A stretch of DNA of 64,000 bases from Rahnella laticis (GCF_015644585.1 NZ_JADOBI010000004.1:310001-374000), one strand, 5' to 3'. Positions 10,055 through 20,923 are shown, counted from the first letter of the stretch. The notes: generated by a model not told the origin, from the sequence alone. A program made the numbers and translations.

Positions 10055-11091
10055 TCCGAATTTACCCGGAACAACTTGCCGCGCAGCTCCGTGAGGGGCT
10101 GCGCGCCTGTTATCTGTTATGTGGAAACGATCCTCTGCTTTTGCAGGAAAGTCAGGACAGCATCCGTAAAGCGGCTCAGCTTTCTGATTTTCAGGAACAC
10201 TACACTTTTGCCCTCGACACCCACACCGAATGGGAGTCAATTTTCAGTATCTGTCAGGCGCTGAGCCTGTTTGCCAGCCGCCAGACCCTGATGCTGATCC
10301 TGCCTGATAATGGCCCGACTGCGCCGATGGCAGAACAATTACTCAAGCTGACTACCCTTTTGCATGACGACATCTTACTGTTGCTGCGCGGAACCAAACT
10401 GACCAAAGCGCAGGAAAACAGCGCATGGTTTAAAGCGCTGAGTGATAAAGGCGTGTTTGTCAGCTGTCAGACGCCGGAACAGGCGCAGCTTCCCCGCTGG
10501 GTCACACGCCGCGCTCAGGCGTTATCGCTTGAACTGGATGAACCGGCAAACCAGCTTTTATGTTATTGCTATGAAGGCAATCTGCTGGCGTTAGCTCAGT
10601 CCCTCGAGCGGCTTTCCCTGCTTTATCCTGACGGAAAACTCACGCTGCCACGCGTTGAAACGGCCGTCAACGACGCCGCGCACTTTACGCCCTATCACTG
10701 GCTCGACGCACTGCTGGCAGGTAAAAGCAAACGTGCCTGGCACATCTTGCGTCAGCTACAGCAGGAAGACAGCGAACCGGTTATTTTGCTGCGAACCGTG
10801 CAACGCGAACTTCTGATGCTGCTTAACCTGAAGCGTAAAATGGATTCAACGCCATTGCGCACGCTCTTTGATCAGCAAAAGGTCTGGCAAAACCGCCGGA
10901 CGCTGGTGACGCAGGCGTTACAACGTTTATCACTCGAACATCTGACGCAGGCTGTCCGTTTACTGACTCAAATGGAAATCACCCTGAAACAGGATTATGG
11001 TCAGTCTGTCTGGTCAGAACTGGAAAGCCTCTCCATGTTATTGTGTGGAAAACCCCTGCCGGTTGATTATGTAGGTTCGGGTTCGTATTGA
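10051..11091 (+). CDS. holA: DNA polymerase III delta subunit
   Basis: The delta subunit of the clamp-loader complex opens the beta sliding clamp. The product has 346 residues (343 in E. coli) and the family's opening [23 protein letters not shown] followed by [10 protein letters not shown]. The gene overlaps lptE by 4 bases and is followed closely by nadD, as in E. coli. No oddities were seen. Confidence 0.95.
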   Translation: MIRIYPEQLAAQLREGLRACYLLCGNDPLLLQESQDSIRKAAQLSDFQEHYTFALDTHTEWESIFSICQALSLFASRQTLMLILPDNGPTAPMAEQLLKLTTLLHDDILLLLRGTKLTKAQENSAWFKALSDKGVFVSCQTPEQAQLPRWVTRRAQALSLELDEPANQLLCYCYEGNLLALAQSLERLSLLYPDGKLTLPRVETAVNDAAHFTPYHWLDALLAGKSKRAWHILRQLQQEDSEPVILLRTVQRELLMLLNLKRKMDSTPLRTLFDQQKVWQNRRTLVTQALQRLSLEHLTQAVRLLTQMEITLKQDYGQSVWSELESLSMLLCGKPLPVDYVGSGSY

Positions 11092-11105
11092 AGCAGGACA
11101 CCGGT

Positions 11106-11783
11106 ATGTCACTCACCACTTCACATTCTTTCTCACGCCCGCCACCATTACTGGCTTTTTTCGGCGGAACCTTCGATCCGATTCATTTCGGGCACCTGAA
11201 ACCGGTGACCAGCCTGGCCGGACAGGCCGGATTTGATCAGGTCATTTTGTTGCCAAACAACGTGCCGCCTCATCGCCCGCAACCGGAAGCCAGCTCGCAA
11301 CAGCGTCTGCACATGGTTGAGCTGGCCGTTGCAGGTAATCCGTTATTTTCCGTGGACTCACGTGAGCTGAATGTCGATACGCCGTCCTACACCATTGAGA
11401 CACTTGCAACGTTACGTAAAGAACATGGCGATGATTGCCCGCTGGCGTTTATCATTGGCCAGGATTCATTGCTGACCTTGCACAAGTGGCACCGCTGGGG
11501 ATCGCTGCTCGATTTTTGTCATCTGGTGGTGATGGCGCGTCCGGGATATCAGGAACAGCTCGATACGCCGGCGCTCCAGCGCTGGTACGACGCACACCGG
11601 GTGGCCGATGCGGAGAAACTCAAACAGAAACCCGCCGGATTCATTTATCAGGCCAATACACCACTGCTGGATATTTCAGCGACGGAAATCCGCGAACGAC
11701 GCCATGCGGGGCTTGATTGCTCAGATTTGCTGCCATCTGCCGTTGAGCGCTATATAGAATCACAGGGCTTGTACCGCGAGTAG
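11106..11783 (+). CDS. nadD: Nicotinate-mononucleotide adenylyltransferase
   Basis: NadD makes nicotinic acid adenine dinucleotide in NAD synthesis. The nucleotidyltransferase motif [14 protein letters not shown] and the C-terminal [10 protein letters not shown] motif are intact. The ATG at 11106 gives 225 residues; a TTG at 11088 that overlaps holA is possible. The protein is 12 residues longer than E. coli NadD at the N-terminus, and internal stretches such as [19 protein letters not shown] look Yersinia-like. cobC, which follows nadD in E. coli, is absent here. Confidence 0.94.
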   Translation: MSLTTSHSFSRPPPLLAFFGGTFDPIHFGHLKPVTSLAGQAGFDQVILLPNNVPPHRPQPEASSQQRLHMVELAVAGNPLFSVDSRELNVDTPSYTIETLATLRKEHGDDCPLAFIIGQDSLLTLHKWHRWGSLLDFCHLVVMARPGYQEQLDTPALQRWYDAHRVADAEKLKQKPAGFIYQANTPLLDISATEIRERRHAGLDCSDLLPSAVERYIESQGLYRE

Positions 11784-11791
11784 CTAACGCG

Positions 11792-11800
11792 TGGTATACT
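11792..11800 (+). promoter_or_regulatory. Extended -10 promoter candidate for rsfS-rlmH-mrdA
   Basis: TGGTATACT contains a TGN extended -10 motif and a good -10 hexamer (TATACT at 11795-11800) just after nadD. No convincing -35 box was seen, as expected for this class. It would give a leader of about 180 bases before rsfS, with a small palindrome CAATAC-N3-GTATTG at 11843-11857. Confidence 0.5.
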
Positions 11801-11989
11801 GCGCCGCTTAATTTCGGCTCTCGATAACGCTGCGTGATTAACCAATACAATGTATTGATTGTTAGACGTTTTCAGTTGTTTTCCTGATGACCGCTATGTG
11901 TATCCATCATGAGACGGGCTTTTACTTCGGTGATTCACCGTCGGCTGTCTTGTGAGGTCAATTGTTTCAAACATCCCCAGGGGGAACCT

Positions 11990-12307
11990 TTGCAAGGTAA
12001 AGCGCTCCAAGATTTTGTTGTCGATAAAGTCGACGACCTGAAAGCACAAGACATCATTGCCATTGATGTTAAAGGTAAATCCAGTATTACTGATTGCATG
12101 ATTATTTGTACCGGTACATCCAGCCGCCATGTAGTGGCTATCGCTGGACATCTGGTTGAAGAAGTGAAAGCGGCCGGTATGGACGCAATGGGCGTGAAAG
12201 GCATCAACGAAGCCGACTGGGTTGTTGTCGATCTGGGCGAAGTCATCGTTCACGTCATGCAGGAAGAAAGCCGTCAGCTTTATGAGCTCGAGAAACTCTG
12301 GGGTTAA
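11990..12307 (+). CDS. rsfS: Ribosomal silencing factor RsfS
   Basis: RsfS binds ribosomal protein uL14 and blocks joining of subunits in starvation. The TTG at 11990 was chosen because AGGGGGA lies a few bases upstream and the product (105 residues, [20 protein letters not shown]) then matches E. coli RsfS from end to end; the frame is open further upstream to 11909 but without family similarity. [18 protein letters not shown] and [11 protein letters not shown] are family motifs. It is followed 3 bases later by rlmH. Confidence 0.93.
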   Translation: MQGKALQDFVVDKVDDLKAQDIIAIDVKGKSSITDCMIICTGTSSRHVVAIAGHLVEEVKAAGMDAMGVKGINEADWVVVDLGEVIVHVMQEESRQLYELEKLWG

Positions 12308-12310
12308 TGC

Positions 12311-12781
12311 GTGAAACTGCAACTTGTCGCCGTCGGCACAAAAATGCCTGACTGGGTACAAACCGGTTTTAACGATTACCTGCACCGTTTTCCGAAAGAT
12401 ATGCCGTTTGAACTGACTGAAGTTCCGGCAGGGAAACGCGGTAAGAACGCTGATATCAAACGCATTCTTGAAAAAGAAGGCGAACAGATGCTGGCTGCTG
12501 TCGGTAAAGGTAATCGCATTGTGACCCTGGACATTCCGGGCACACCGTGGGAAACCCCGCAACTGGCGCAACAACTGGAACGCTGGAAACAGGACGGACG
12601 AAATGTCAGCCTGTTAATCGGCGGCCCGGAAGGGCTGGCACCGGCCTGTAAAGCCGCAGCGGAACAGAGCTGGTCGCTCTCTCCGTTGACTCTTCCTCAC
12701 CCGCTGGTTCGGGTTCTGGTCGCGGAAAGCCTTTACCGCGCCTGGAGTATTACCACTAATCATCCATACCACCGCGAATAA
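12311..12781 (+). CDS. rlmH: 23S rRNA (pseudouridine-1915-N3) methyltransferase
   Basis: RlmH is a SPOUT-class methyltransferase acting on helix 69 of 23S rRNA in assembled 70S ribosomes. It starts with GTG and has 156 residues (155 in E. coli). The SAM-binding knot motif [14 protein letters not shown] and the C-terminal [16 protein letters not shown] region, ending TTNHPYHRE, are intact. It forms a pair with rsfS and precedes the rod-shape genes. Confidence 0.97.
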   Translation: MKLQLVAVGTKMPDWVQTGFNDYLHRFPKDMPFELTEVPAGKRGKNADIKRILEKEGEQMLAAVGKGNRIVTLDIPGTPWETPQLAQQLERWKQDGRNVSLLIGGPEGLAPACKAAAEQSWSLSPLTLPHPLVRVLVAESLYRAWSITTNHPYHRE

Positions 12782-12819
12782 CGGGTGGTGAATGTCAGCA
12801 ACATGAATTAAGTAGTGGG

Positions 12820-14724
12820 ATGAAAATAGATCGTAACCCTTTTCGCGACTATACGGCTGAATCAGCCCTCTTTGTGCGCCGTGCACTGGTGGCGTTCATC
12901 GGCATTCTGCTACTTAGTGGTATCCTGGCTTTCAATTTGTATAACCTGCAGATTGTCCGTTTTCAGGATTATCAGACCCGTTCCAATGATAACCGGATCA
13001 AGCTGGTGCCGATTGCGCCAAGCCGCGGCATTATCTATGACCGCAACGGAACCCCGCTGGCGTTAAACCGCACTATTTATCAGCTCGAACTTGTGCCCGA
13101 AAAAGTCGATGATCTTCAGGCCACGCTCGAAGGGCTGAAACCTATCGTCGATTTAACCCCGGACGATATCGAGAACTTCAAAAAAGAGCGCCAGCGTTCG
13201 CGACGCTTTACGTCTATAGCGGTGAAAACGGCACTGACTGAAGTTCAGGTCGCGCGTTTCTCCGTGAACCAGTTCCATTTCCCCGGCGTTGAAGTCAAAG
13301 GCTATCAGCGCCGCTATTACCCGTACGGCTCAGCCCTCACGCACGTTATCGGCTACGTCTCGAAAATTAACGATCGTGACGTTGAGCGTCTGGATAAAGA
13401 CGGCATTCTGGCAAACTACGCCGCCACGCATGATATCGGCAAACTCGGCATCGAACGTTTTTACGAAGACACGCTTCATGGCAAAACCGGCTATGAAGAA
13501 GTGGAAGTTAACAACCGTGGTCGCGTGATCCGCCAGTTGCATGAGGAGCCGCCTCAGGCCGGGAAAGATATTTATCTGACCATCGACCTGCCGCTTCAGC
13601 AATATATTGAAGTCCTGCTGACCGGCAGCCGCGCCGCCGTGGTGGTGACTGATCCGCGTGACGGCGCAATCCGCGCGCTGGTGTCTAACCCAAGCTATGA
13701 TCCGAATCTGTTCGTCGACGGGATTTCCAGCAAAGACTACAGTTCGTTGTTAAACGATCCGAACAAACCGCTGATCAACCGTACCACGCAAGGCGTTTAC
13801 CCGCCGGCGTCAACGGTGAAACCGTATATTTCCGTGTCGGCGCTGACGACCGGCGTGATCAACAAAAATACCTCTTTGTTTGACCCCGGCTGGTGGCAGT
13901 TACCCGGCTCAGACAAGCGCTATCGTGACTGGAAACACTGGGGTCATGGCCGCCTGAATGTGACCAAAGCCCTTGAGGAATCCGCGGATACCTTCTTCTA
14001 TCAGGTTGCGTACGACATGGGGATTGACCGTCTTTCTGAATGGATGGGGAAATTCGGCTATGGTCAGTACAGCGGTATCGACTTATCCGAAGAGCGCAGC
14101 GGCAATATGCCAAACCGCGACTGGAAATTTAAACGCTTTAAAAAACCGTGGTATCAGGGTGACACTATTCCTGTCGGCATCGGTCAGGGTTACTGGACCG
14201 CAACGCCGGTGCAAATCATGAAAGCCATGACCACGCTGATTAATGACGGCAATGTCAAAACGCCGCACCTGTTGCTGAGCACGAAAGTGGATGGCAAACA
14301 GGTGCCGTATCAGCAGCAGGAAACCACACAGATTGGCGATATCCATTCCGGTTATTGGGAAATTGCGAAAGACGGGATGTATGGCGTTGCCAACCGTCCG
14401 AACGGTACGGCCCGTAAATATTTCGCCGACGCGCCTTACAAAGCGGCCGCAAAATCCGGGACAGCACAAGTTTACGGTTTGAAAGCCAATGAAATCTATA
14501 ATGCGCATAAGATTGCTGAGCATCTGCGTGACCACAAACTGATGACCTCTTTCGCGCCGTATGACAAACCGACCGTCGCCGTTGCTGTAGTGCTGGAAAA
14601 CGGTGGTGCAGGCCCGGCGGTAGGGACAATTTCGCGGCAGATACTCGACCATATTTTACTGGGCGATAACACGACACAACTGCCGGCTGACGCACCCGCG
14701 CCACCGGGAACTGAAGGTGATTAA
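12820..14724 (+). CDS. mrdA: Penicillin-binding protein 2 (peptidoglycan transpeptidase)
   Basis: PBP2 is the class B transpeptidase of the elongasome that crosslinks side-wall peptidoglycan. It has 634 residues (633 in E. coli), with a single N-terminal membrane helix (FIGILLLSGILAFNLYNLQI), a pedestal domain and a transpeptidase domain. Active-site motifs are S331-T-V-K, the SAD triad in EESADTFFYQ, and K545-S-G. It lies 6 bases upstream of mrdB, its glycosyltransferase partner. Confidence 0.97.
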   Translation: MKIDRNPFRDYTAESALFVRRALVAFIGILLLSGILAFNLYNLQIVRFQDYQTRSNDNRIKLVPIAPSRGIIYDRNGTPLALNRTIYQLELVPEKVDDLQATLEGLKPIVDLTPDDIENFKKERQRSRRFTSIAVKTALTEVQVARFSVNQFHFPGVEVKGYQRRYYPYGSALTHVIGYVSKINDRDVERLDKDGILANYAATHDIGKLGIERFYEDTLHGKTGYEEVEVNNRGRVIRQLHEEPPQAGKDIYLTIDLPLQQYIEVLLTGSRAAVVVTDPRDGAIRALVSNPSYDPNLFVDGISSKDYSSLLNDPNKPLINRTTQGVYPPASTVKPYISVSALTTGVINKNTSLFDPGWWQLPGSDKRYRDWKHWGHGRLNVTKALEESADTFFYQVAYDMGIDRLSEWMGKFGYGQYSGIDLSEERSGNMPNRDWKFKRFKKPWYQGDTIPVGIGQGYWTATPVQIMKAMTTLINDGNVKTPHLLLSTKVDGKQVPYQQQETTQIGDIHSGYWEIAKDGMYGVANRPNGTARKYFADAPYKAAAKSGTAQVYGLKANEIYNAHKIAEHLRDHKLMTSFAPYDKPTVAVAVVLENGGAGPAVGTISRQILDHILLGDNTTQLPADAPAPPGTEGD

Positions 14725-14730
14725 CCGGCA

Positions 14731-15843
14731 ATGACTGAGAACCAACAAAAAAGATCATTGTGGTCGAAAATGCACATCGACCTGACCATGTTGCTGATCA
14801 TACTTGCGCTGCTGACGTACAGTGCGTTCGTGATGTGGAGCGCCAGCGGTCAGGACATGGGCATGATGGAACGTAAAATCGGCCAGATCCTGATGGGTCT
14901 GGTGATTATGCTGGTGATGGCGCAAATTCCCCCGCGCGTTTATGAAAGCTGGGCGCCTTATCTCTATATATTCTGCGTTTTCCTGCTGGTGCTGGTCGAT
15001 GCGTTTGGCAGTATCAGTAAAGGCGCGCAACGCTGGCTGGATTTAGGGATTATCAAATTCCAGCCGTCAGAGCTGGCGAAAATAGCCGTTCCGCTGATGG
15101 TCGCCCGCTTTATCAACCGCGACGTTTGCCCGCCATCGTTGAAAAATACCGCCATTGCACTGGCGCTGATTTTCATCCCTACCCTGCTGGTTGCTGCGCA
15201 GCCAGATCTCGGGACGTCAATTCTGATTGCCGCATCAGGCCTGTTTGTTCTGTTCCTGTCTGGCATGAGCTGGAAACTGATTGCCGTCGCCGCCATTCTG
15301 GTCGCCGCCTTTATTCCGATATTGTGGTTCTTTCTGATGCACGATTATCAGCGAGACCGCGTCATGATGCTGCTTGATCCGGAAAGCGATCCGCTCGGGG
15401 CGGGCTATCATATTATTCAGTCGAAAATTGCAATTGGCTCAGGCGGCCTCTCAGGCAAAGGCTGGCTGCACGGAACGCAGTCACAGCTGGAATTCTTGCC
15501 AGAGCGTCATACCGACTTTATCTTTGCCGTACTGGCCGAAGAACTGGGCCTCATCGGCGTGCTGGTTTTGCTCGGGCTTTACCTGTGCCTTATCATGCGC
15601 GGACTGGTGATCGCGGCCAATGCGCAGACCACATTTGGGCGCGTAATGTCCGGTGGTTTGATGTTGATTCTGTTCGTTTATGTGTTTGTTAACATCGGTA
15701 TGGTCAGTGGTATTGTCCCGGTAGTTGGGGTACCTTTGCCTCTGGTCAGCTATGGCGGGTCGGCACTCATCGTGCTAATGGCAGGGTTTGGTATCGTCAT
15801 GTCGATACATACTCATCGAAAAATGTTGTCAAAAAATTTATAG
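14731..15843 (+). CDS. mrdB: Rod-shape peptidoglycan glycosyltransferase RodA
   Basis: RodA is the SEDS-family polymerase that works with PBP2 in cell elongation. It has 370 residues, as in E. coli, with about ten hydrophobic helices. Family signatures include [43 protein letters not shown] and the C-terminal [16 protein letters not shown]. It ends 9 bases before rlpA, within the same operon. Confidence 0.97.
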   Translation: MTENQQKRSLWSKMHIDLTMLLIILALLTYSAFVMWSASGQDMGMMERKIGQILMGLVIMLVMAQIPPRVYESWAPYLYIFCVFLLVLVDAFGSISKGAQRWLDLGIIKFQPSELAKIAVPLMVARFINRDVCPPSLKNTAIALALIFIPTLLVAAQPDLGTSILIAASGLFVLFLSGMSWKLIAVAAILVAAFIPILWFFLMHDYQRDRVMMLLDPESDPLGAGYHIIQSKIAIGSGGLSGKGWLHGTQSQLEFLPERHTDFIFAVLAEELGLIGVLVLLGLYLCLIMRGLVIAANAQTTFGRVMSGGLMLILFVYVFVNIGMVSGIVPVVGVPLPLVSYGGSALIVLMAGFGIVMSIHTHRKMLSKNL

Positions 15844-15852
15844 AGGTGAGCA

Positions 15853-17004
15853 ATGCGTAAGGAGTGGCTTGGAGCTGTCATTATCGGTTTGCTGTTAAGT
15901 GGCTGCGCCACTGATGAAACTCGGCAACAACAACCGGCACCGCAACAAGCCTACAATGGCCCTGTGGTGGAAATCGGCGGGGCTGATCCGCGTTACGAAC
16001 CTTATAATCAAGGCACGATGCAGGATTATACCGTCAACGGTAAAACCTATAAAATCGTCAAAGATCCGTCAAACTTCTCACAAGTCGGTCAGGCAGCCTG
16101 GTACGGTCAGGAAAATGGCGGCAATACCACGGCGATTGGCGAAGAATTCGACCCGACAGCCATGACGGCGGCGCATCCTACCCTGCCAATTCCAAGCTAT
16201 GTGCGCGTTACCAATATGGCAACCGGACGTATGCTGGTGGTGCGTGTAAATGACCGCGGCCCGTATGTTCCGGGCAAAATCATTGATTTGTCTCAGGCTG
16301 CTGCAGATCGTCTGAACCTGACTAACAGCACCAAAGTCCGCGTTGATTTCATTAACGTTGCACCGGACGGAACGATGTCAGGCCCGGGCACCATCGGTAC
16401 CACCGTAGCCAAGCAATCCTATGCCCTGCCATCACGCCCGAGCCTGGGTGCCAGCAGCATGGGTACGCCGACACTGTCCTCAGAACCGGTCAACACGTCT
16501 GACGTGCGTCCGATCAGCAACAGTACGCTGAGCAATCCGAACGCAGCACCGCTGACCAATGACGAAGACAGCAGCAACGCAAATGTGCCTGCGGCCACCA
16601 CAATGTCCGGCAACAGCGGCGGCGGCGGTTTTCTGAGTGCGCCAACGCCATTGCGCTCGGGCGTTCTTGAAGGCAGCGAACCTGTCGCGCCGGTGGTAAC
16701 AGCCAGCGCGGCGCCAGTTATCGCGGCTTCTTCCGCGCCTGTTGCCGCCGCACCCGCGCATACTACTTCCATTCCGAGCTCTGGTTATATGGTACAGGTC
16801 GGCGCGCTGAGTAATCCTCAGAACGCGCAGTTATGGCAGAAAAGCCTGAGCCAGCGCTTCAACGTTCCGGGCAAAGTGCAGGCCAATGGCAGCACTTACC
16901 GCGTTCAGCTTGGGCCTTTCAGCACGCGCCAGCAGGCGGTACAGCTGCAACAGCGGCTCGCCAGCGAAGCCCAGCAGCAGTCTTTTGTCACTGCCAGCAT
17001 GTAA
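15853..17004 (+). CDS. rlpA: Septal-ring lipoprotein / lytic transglycosylase RlpA
   Basis: RlpA is an outer-membrane lipoprotein that binds denuded glycan strands. It has 383 residues (362 in E. coli). The signal peptide ends in LLLSGC with cysteine 18 as the lipidation site. A double-psi beta-barrel domain spans about residues 80-165 (AAWYGQE to IIDLSQAAADRLNL), a low-complexity Ala/Ser/Pro linker follows, and a C-terminal SPOR domain begins near SGYMVQVGAL (about residue 312). The linker is longer than in E. coli, explaining the extra length. A strong hairpin follows the stop. Confidence 0.95.
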   Translation: MRKEWLGAVIIGLLLSGCATDETRQQQPAPQQAYNGPVVEIGGADPRYEPYNQGTMQDYTVNGKTYKIVKDPSNFSQVGQAAWYGQENGGNTTAIGEEFDPTAMTAAHPTLPIPSYVRVTNMATGRMLVVRVNDRGPYVPGKIIDLSQAAADRLNLTNSTKVRVDFINVAPDGTMSGPGTIGTTVAKQSYALPSRPSLGASSMGTPTLSSEPVNTSDVRPISNSTLSNPNAAPLTNDEDSSNANVPAATTMSGNSGGGGFLSAPTPLRSGVLEGSEPVAPVVTASAAPVIAASSAPVAAAPAHTTSIPSSGYMVQVGALSNPQNAQLWQKSLSQRFNVPGKVQANGSTYRVQLGPFSTRQQAVQLQQRLASEAQQQSFVTASM

Positions 17005-17010
17005 TACCCC

Positions 17011-17055
17011 TCCGGGGCTCAGGCCCCGGACTTATAAGTCCCTTTTCTTATAAGT
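17011..17055 (+). terminator. Terminator and second inverted repeat after rlpA
   Basis: TCCGGGG (17011-17017) pairs with CCCCGGA (17024-17030) around a 6-base loop. Immediately after it, ACTTATAAG (17030-17038) is repeated in inverted form as CTTATAAGT (17047-17055). The first hairpin probably ends the mrdA-mrdB-rlpA transcript; the second could be an operator or a second hairpin upstream of dacA. Confidence 0.6.
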
Positions 17056-17158
17056 AAAAGTCAGTAAGCGCCGGTAATCGAAGATGTCTGACTTATGACT
17101 CTTCTGCTATAGTGGCGCACGTTTATCACTTACCTCCACGGATGTTGTTGTCCCGATC

Positions 17159-18367
17159 ATGAAACTTGTAAACACTTCACGTTTAGTCAAAAGCCTCGCA
17201 TTTGGCACCGTAATCACTTTCAGTGCAGCGTCCGCCTATGCCGACGATGTTAATTTAAAAACAATGATCCCTGGCGTTCCGCAAATTGATGCAGAAGCCT
17301 ACGTCCTGATCGACTACAACTCCGGCAAAGTTCTGGCAGAAATGAATGCCGATGCGCGTCGTGATCCCGCCAGCCTGACCAAAATGATGACCAGCTATGT
17401 TATCGGTCAGTCCATCAAAGCCGGCAAAATCTCTCCGACCGATATCGTCACCGTGGGCCCGGACGCATGGGCAACCGGTAACCCGGTGTTCAAAGGTTCT
17501 TCCCTGATGTTCCTCAAACCCGGCGATCGCGTGCCGGTTTCTGAACTCAACCGCGGCATTATTCTGCAATCAGGCAACGATGCCTGTGTGGCAATGGCCG
17601 ATCACGTCGCAGGAAGTCAGGATGCTTTCGTTGCTATCATGAACAACTACGTGAACGCGCTGGGCCTGAAAAACACCCATTTCGGTACCGTTCATGGTCT
17701 GGATGCCGCCGGTCAGTACAGTTCTGCTCGCGACATGGCGTTGATTGGTCAGGCACTGATCCGCGATGTACCGGAAGAGTACGCAACCTATAAAGAAAAA
17801 GAGTTCACGTTCAACAACATCCGCCAGATGAACCGTAACGGTTTGCTGTGGGATAACAGCCTGAACGTTGACGGCATCAAAACCGGCCATACCGATTCCG
17901 CGGGTTATAACCTGGTGGCATCCGCAACAGAAGGCCAGATGCGTCTGATTTCTGCTGTCATGGGCGGCCATACTTATAAAGGCCGTGAAGTTGAAAGCAA
18001 AAAACTGCTGACCTGGGGCTTCCGTTTCTTCGAAACCGTTTCTCCGCTGAAAGCAGGTAAAGAATTTGCCTCTGAGCCAGTCTGGTTTGGTGATACCGAT
18101 CGCGTTGCGCTGGGCGTTGAGAAAGATGCTTATCTGACCATCCCGCGCGGCCGCATGAAAGATTTGAAAGCCAGCTATGTGCTGAACACACCTGAACTGC
18201 ACGCGCCATTGCAGAAAAATCAGGTCGTGGGTTCAATCAATTTCCAGCTTGATGGTAAAACCATTGATGAACGTCCGCTGGTCGTGATGAACGAAGTGAA
18301 AGAAGGCGGTTTCTTTGGCCGCATCGTCGATTATATCAAGCTGATGTTCCACCACTGGTTTGGCTAA
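17159..18367 (+). CDS. dacA: D-alanyl-D-alanine carboxypeptidase (PBP5)
   Basis: PBP5 trims the terminal D-alanine of peptidoglycan stem peptides in the periplasm. It has 402 residues (403 in E. coli) with a signal peptide cleaved near AYADDV. Active-site motifs are S72-L-T-K, S138-G-N and K241-T-G. The C-terminal amphipathic helix that anchors it to the inner membrane is present ([16 protein letters not shown]). A TATAGT -10-like hexamer at 17108-17113 suggests its own promoter. A TTCG-loop hairpin follows. Confidence 0.97.
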   Translation: MKLVNTSRLVKSLAFGTVITFSAASAYADDVNLKTMIPGVPQIDAEAYVLIDYNSGKVLAEMNADARRDPASLTKMMTSYVIGQSIKAGKISPTDIVTVGPDAWATGNPVFKGSSLMFLKPGDRVPVSELNRGIILQSGNDACVAMADHVAGSQDAFVAIMNNYVNALGLKNTHFGTVHGLDAAGQYSSARDMALIGQALIRDVPEEYATYKEKEFTFNNIRQMNRNGLLWDNSLNVDGIKTGHTDSAGYNLVASATEGQMRLISAVMGGHTYKGREVESKKLLTWGFRFFETVSPLKAGKEFASEPVWFGDTDRVALGVEKDAYLTIPRGRMKDLKASYVLNTPELHAPLQKNQVVGSINFQLDGKTIDERPLVVMNEVKEGGFFGRIVDYIKLMFHHWFG

Positions 18368-18422
18368 GTTGCCCGCTTGAAAAAGTTTGCAACAATCCCC
18401 ATATAATCGGTATAGATTATGG

Positions 18423-18440
18423 CTCCCGCTTCGGCGGGAG
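18423..18440. terminator. Hairpin between dacA and ybeD
   Basis: CTCCCGC-TTCG-GCGGGAG is a perfect 7-bp stem with a stable tetraloop 55 bases after dacA. The following sequence (ttatacttt) is only weakly T-rich, so it may be a partial terminator or a processing site before ybeD. Confidence 0.5.
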
Positions 18441-18492
18441 TTATACTTTCAGAGATAAAACTTAATACGCTGTACAACACGCTGGAGTGCAC

Positions 18493-18756
18493 ATGAAAAC
18501 CAAACTGAACGAACTGCTCGAATTCCCTTGCTCCTTTACCTACAAAGTAATGGGCCTGGCACAACCCGAGCTGGTGGACCAGGTTGTGGAAGTCGTGCAA
18601 CGCCATGCGCCTGGCGACTACAATCCTCAGGTAAAACCGAGCAGTAAAGGGAATTACCACTCCGTTTCAATTACGATCACCGCCACCCACATCGATCAGG
18701 TCGAAACCCTGTATTCTGAACTGGGTAATATCGAAATTGTCCGCATGGTGCTGTAA
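18493..18756 (+). CDS. ybeD: YbeD, lipoate-associated regulatory protein (DUF493)
   Basis: This is an 87-residue cytosolic protein with the same length as E. coli YbeD and nearly the same sequence ([33 protein letters not shown]). It has a ferredoxin-like ACT-type fold; its biochemical role is not settled. The ATG at 18493 was preferred to one at 18487 on family length. It lies between dacA and lipB, the conserved position. Confidence 0.93.
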   Translation: MKTKLNELLEFPCSFTYKVMGLAQPELVDQVVEVVQRHAPGDYNPQVKPSSKGNYHSVSITITATHIDQVETLYSELGNIEIVRMVL

Positions 18757-18828
18757 GCCCTTTCTGACCGACCCGCGCGAGAGAAATTCTGTCGCGCGTT
18801 TTCCCTCCTCCTACTGACGATAACTGCC

Positions 18829-19512
18829 GTGCAATCACATAATCCGCAAGAACGTATCGTACTGCGCCAGCTTGGCCTTCAGCCGTATGAGCCTGTCTCT
18901 CTGGCCATGCACCATTTCACTGAGCACCGGAACGCCGACTCGCTGGACGAAATCTGGCTGGTTCAGCATCCGCGCGTCTTTACTCAGGGTCAGGCAGGAA
19001 AGGCAGAGCACGTTTTAATGCCCGGCGATATTCCGGTGATCCAAAGCGATCGCGGCGGTCAGGTCACGTATCACGGACCGGGCCAGCAGGTGATGTATGT
19101 GATGGTCGATTTGAAGCGGAAAAAACTGGGCGTCCGTCAGTTAGTCACGGCTATCGAACAAACCGTCGTGGATACGCTGGCGCACTTTTCTATCGATGCT
19201 TACCCGCGTGCCGATGCGCCCGGTGTTTATGTTGATGGCAAAAAGATTTGCTCCCTCGGCCTGCGCATTCGAAAAGGTTGTTCATTGCACGGACTGGCAT
19301 TGAATATTGATATGGATCTCGAGCCGTTTCACCGGATTAACCCGTGCGGATATGCAGGTCTGGAAATGACACAAGCCAGCCAGGAAAAGCCGGGGCTGAC
19401 CGTTGATCAGGTTATGCCGGTTCTGGTGAAATCCTTCAATCACCGTCTTGATTATCAGCAAGTGGATTATCTGCCCTGGCAAATTGAGCAGTACGCGACT
19501 TCTCCGCTCTGA
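18829..19512 (+). CDS. lipB: Octanoyl-[acyl-carrier-protein]:protein N-octanoyltransferase
   Basis: LipB transfers octanoate from ACP to lipoyl domains, the first step of lipoate synthesis; LipA, encoded at 20.9 kb, then inserts sulfur. The product starts with GTG and has 227 residues. The catalytic cysteine is C173 in INPCGYAG and the lysine lies in [28 protein letters not shown] is the family signature. The N-terminus is a few residues longer than in E. coli. Confidence 0.95.
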   Translation: MQSHNPQERIVLRQLGLQPYEPVSLAMHHFTEHRNADSLDEIWLVQHPRVFTQGQAGKAEHVLMPGDIPVIQSDRGGQVTYHGPGQQVMYVMVDLKRKKLGVRQLVTAIEQTVVDTLAHFSIDAYPRADAPGVYVDGKKICSLGLRIRKGCSLHGLALNIDMDLEPFHRINPCGYAGLEMTQASQEKPGLTVDQVMPVLVKSFNHRLDYQQVDYLPWQIEQYATSPL

Positions 19513-19672
19513 TTTCTGTGCTTTACCATCAGACTTATCAACGTTTTAGCAGTTTTACTTCGCATTCTGGTTTACTATCACCCGCTGAACTTTTTAGCAT
19601 TTTATCGCTTACGGATAAGCACACTTCCCGGCTCATAACCGGGACAGTCCTTCACACTGCCGGGAAATATTT

Positions 19673-20614
19673 ATGGATGATAAAGATATTAGTGCCAGCC
19701 TGAATAAGCTTCGTAACCTTGATCTCAATTTGCTCACCGTTTTCGAAGCGGTATATCTGCATAAAGGCATTGTTCACGCCGCCAAAGCGCTGAACCTGAC
19801 GCCGTCGTCAGTCAGCCAGTCCATTCAGAAATTACGCAATACCTTTCCCGATCCGCTGTTTATCCGCAACGGACAAGGTATCAGCCCGACGGCGTACGCC
19901 ATTAATTTGCATCAGCACATCAGTCAGGGATTGAGCTCGATTCTCACCGGTCTGGACTTCACGCACGATAACGACAAATCCCGTGTACTGACCATCAGCT
20001 GCTACCCGTTTGTTGCACTACAAACGTTTCCGCTGATCCTCAAAGAGCTGATGAAAATCAACAGCAACTACACGCTGAAACATCTGCCCCTCAGCGATCC
20101 GGAAGATACGCTGATCCAGCATCGTGCTGATTTAGTGATTGATACCAGCCCGCTGTTTAACAAGTCGCTGAAAGGTATCCGGCTGATGTCAGATACCGCG
20201 GTATTTGTGTGCAGAAAGAATCATCCGACGCTGGATAAAACCATTACGCTCGAACAGGCGCTGGCCATGCCGCAGACCACCGTGGTGACAAACGCCAGCG
20301 ATCTCAAACGTATACAGTTTGAAATCAGCGGCTCCCTGCCCGACCGCCCTATTGTGTTTACCAGCTATAACGCGATCAATACTCTCTCGATGGTTGCCAA
20401 CACGGATTTGCTGGGCATATTGCCGAGAAAAATGGTCGAACTGCTGCAAAAGAGTTTTCCGGTCGATATCCTCCAATCGGATATTCCAGCGGTGTCATTT
20501 GATATCATCATGTATTACAACAAAACGGCAAAAAGCGACAAAACGCTGAGCATGATTATTGATGCGATCAAACTGGCTTTCTCACAAGATGAACCGCTGA
20601 CGTCTTCCGGCTGA
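19673..20614 (+). CDS. ybeF: LysR-type regulator YbeF
   Basis: The 313-residue product has an N-terminal winged helix (LRNLDLNLLTVFEAVYLHKG, then HAAKALNLTPSSVSQSIQKLR) and a C-terminal effector domain, as in LysR-type regulators. The N-terminal half closely resembles E. coli YbeF, which also sits between lipB and lipA. The target and effector are unknown. A 160-base gap separates it from lipB, so it probably has its own promoter. Confidence 0.88.
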   Translation: MDDKDISASLNKLRNLDLNLLTVFEAVYLHKGIVHAAKALNLTPSSVSQSIQKLRNTFPDPLFIRNGQGISPTAYAINLHQHISQGLSSILTGLDFTHDNDKSRVLTISCYPFVALQTFPLILKELMKINSNYTLKHLPLSDPEDTLIQHRADLVIDTSPLFNKSLKGIRLMSDTAVFVCRKNHPTLDKTITLEQALAMPQTTVVTNASDLKRIQFEISGSLPDRPIVFTSYNAINTLSMVANTDLLGILPRKMVELLQKSFPVDILQSDIPAVSFDIIMYYNKTAKSDKTLSMIIDAIKLAFSQDEPLTSSG

Positions 20615-20923
20615 ATTTTCGGTATAGACGAAAATATTTACACACCATTAACACCGGAAGAAGATAACAAGAGACGCACTTAAAAGATCATATTTATCAA
20701 AAAATTAAGTGTTAAATAAGAATGATTTTTAAAGAAAAAAGTCTTCTTCAGGTTAAATAAATGCAGCATTTAGCACTTCAGGCTATGTGTAAGGGCTGAA
20801 TCCGGTGATGCTTCAATGATATAATTTCCGCATTATTTCTACTTTTTTTGATGAATCAGCCAGTTCATTGAATGTCCTGAAAAAACTCGAGTTACGAGAG
20901 ACGAACCTGGAAGCTGCAAGATT
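20615..20923. other. AT-rich intergenic region before lipA
   Basis: No open frame of note was seen. The first 150 bases are strongly AT-rich. TATAAT at 20820-20825 is a good -10 hexamer for lipA, with only a poor -35 (around TGAATC, 17 bases upstream), giving a leader of about 90 bases. Confidence 0.45.

Noticed and set aside
19518-19703. 61-codon frame between lipB and ybeF
   Set aside because: It overlaps the ybeF start in another frame and has no family match or ribosome site.
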